A stretch of 64,000 nucleotides of DNA from Siderastrea siderea. Taxonomy: Eukaryota > Cnidaria > Anthozoa > Scleractinia > Rhizangiidae. A program made the translations under genes and the position numbers. The notes under the pieces are model-generated. The model saw only the letters and a list, made by a program, of their open reading frames with translations. It searched no databases and had not been told where the DNA came from. The first letter of the stretch is position 1; the number at the start of each line of letters is the position of its first letter. The stretch covers positions 70,215,399-70,279,398 of the forward strand of contig OZ034968.1 in the NCBI GenBank assembly GCA_964030785.1. Direction: 5' to 3'. Of this stretch, positions 63,101 to 64,000 are shown piece after piece.

Positions 63101-63229
63101 GAAAATGGAAGCCTTTAGACTCAACATACCATTTTATTGCCTTTTATGTAATATCAACATTCTTTTTTCCTTTTGCAGGTTTCATCTGATAGCTGTGCAG
63201 GGTACTTTGCATTTTGTGGCTACATGTAA
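60147..63229 (+). pseudogene. IS630/Tc1-type DD34E transposase gene, six exons, catalytic segment deleted
   Basis: Exons: 60147-60342, 60465-60619, 61029-61143, 61491-61795, 62596-62719, 63179-63229, all GT-AG with matching phases except exon 3. Residues 1-65 form a paired-like helix-turn-helix (LRWRVIFLYVNHHLPPREIV); exon 2 continues it (DELRDWIYFRTGETYSIPTL). Exon 4 has VVVMDNCRIHH and exon 5 PYSPDMNPIE, with exactly 34 residues between Asp and Glu, so DD34E. Exon 3 should end in a DET-SKDDRTFQ-like segment but reads LLF then, out of frame, SKDDRTFQ; about 11 nt including the expected first catalytic Asp are missing. No TIRs were found, so this may be an immobilised or host-captured copy. 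Corrected length is about 318 residues. AATAAA overlaps the stop (63228). Confidence 0.8.
61211..61435. mobile_element. MITE-like element in DD34E gene intron
   Basis: GAGGGTGGGAAGGGCTGGTG and GCAAATGG at the left are mirrored by CCATTTGCACCAGCTCCCCG and CCCTC at the right. The interior is very G-rich, including a run of more than 12 G. Confidence 0.55.
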
Positions 63230-63420
63230 TAAAACTTAGTATCACATTTGCTTCTCTGCATTTAGCTAGCACAGAAAATTGAAACGATTTAAAAGTTCAG
63301 TGTTAACAACCTTGTATAAACATGTAATACAGCAATAAACAAAGTCTGAATGAAGATGTTTTGTGTCCTGTAAACAACTGTCACAAAAGTATCCAACCTG
63401 AGTTGATTAATGTAGTAACA

Positions 63421-64000
63421 ACACAACAGGGGGGGGGGGGGTTGGAGGGAGATGAGGGGGTGGGTGGGTTGGCCTTATAGGATAATGTTTCCAACAGCTA
63501 CCAAGAAAACAAATTGCTTACACAATCATGGTGGTAGTGCTTATTACCGGTAGCTCTTGTTATCAGAACTGCCCTCTTTCTTGAATAACAGCAATATCAA
63601 CTTATAAACAAAAGAGTGAAATCAGCCTGGGTTGCTTTTTTGAGGGCCACCAAAAAATGAACTAATTGTCCAACAGTAACTGATTAAAAAATGTGACCAT
63701 TTAGTGCTAACAGTGCATTAATAATGGGTGACATTATAAAGATAACTCTGAATGTCACTAACCAACAGGGGGGTTTGGAGGGGGATGAGGGGGTGGGTGG
63801 GTTGGCCTTATAGGAAAATGTTTCCAACAGCTACCAAGAAAACAAACTGTTTACACAATCATGGTGGTAGTGCTTATTACCGGTGGCTCTTCTTATCAGA
63901 ACTGCCCTCTTTCTGGCATAACAGCAATATCAATATTATTTATAAACGAAAGAGTGAAATCAGCCTTGGTTGTTTTTTTGAAGGCCACCAGAATAATGAA
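63421..64000 (+). repeat. Tandem duplication, unit about 335 bp
   Basis: Sequence from CAACAGGGGGG (63425) through GGTTGGCCTTATAGG, CAATCATGGTGGTAGTGCTT and GAGTGAAATCAGCC to the CCACCA near 63650 recurs from about 63763 to the window end, with scattered substitutions. The second copy is probably cut by the window edge. Confidence 0.85.

Overview
This window reads as nuclear DNA of an animal, most likely an anthozoan cnidarian (stony-coral-like). It is AT-rich, its genes are split into many short GT-AG exons with long introns, and non-coding DNA is packed with small palindromic elements and microsatellites. The protein families present (TNP2-like transposase, BEN-domain protein, leucine-rich-repeat multi-pass membrane protein, hAT and DD34E transposases) are typical of cnidarian genomes. 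The species cannot be fixed from sequence alone. Gene models below were built by hand from ORFs, splice signals and intron phase.

Region 1 (814-22523): what appears to be one 21.7-kb DNA transposon. It has imperfect terminal inverted repeats starting CCCTTAC, a possible TA target duplication, and AT-rich subterminal repeat arrays at both ends. It carries two divergent multi-exon genes sharing a ~0.5-kb head-to-head promoter: a 10-exon TNP2/CACTA-like transposase (minus strand, 10720-2301) and an 11-12-exon BEN-domain protein (plus strand, 11214 to 20260 or 20575). Each has one apparent frameshift. Several small palindromic elements are nested in introns and flanks. This is the most interesting object in the window.

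Region 2 (24631-50043): a plus-strand host gene of about 15 exons. A candidate signal-peptide exon is followed by 11 one-repeat LRR exons (nearly all exactly 72 bp), then cysteine-rich GCC2/GCC3 (ephrin-receptor-like) repeats, a large multi-pass membrane exon and an acidic cytoplasmic tail. The membrane exon has two apparent +1 frameshifts, both in homopolymers. The introns hold a 1.35-kb long-TIR foldback element with a 9-bp target duplication, further foldback elements, a decayed KIAA1958/ZMYM2-like fragment and many microsatellites.

Region 3 (50044-64000): mobile-element-rich. It holds a LINE reverse-transcriptase fragment, a complete-looking 4.25-kb hAT element (15-bp TIRs, perfect 8-bp target duplication, transposase with one frameshift), a six-exon IS630/Tc1-type DD34E transposase gene that has lost the segment carrying its first catalytic Asp, and a tandem duplication at the right edge.

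Single-base indels in otherwise well-preserved reading frames recur in every long gene. Either these copies are all decaying, or the consensus sequence has residual indel errors. This caveat applies to all frameshift statements below.
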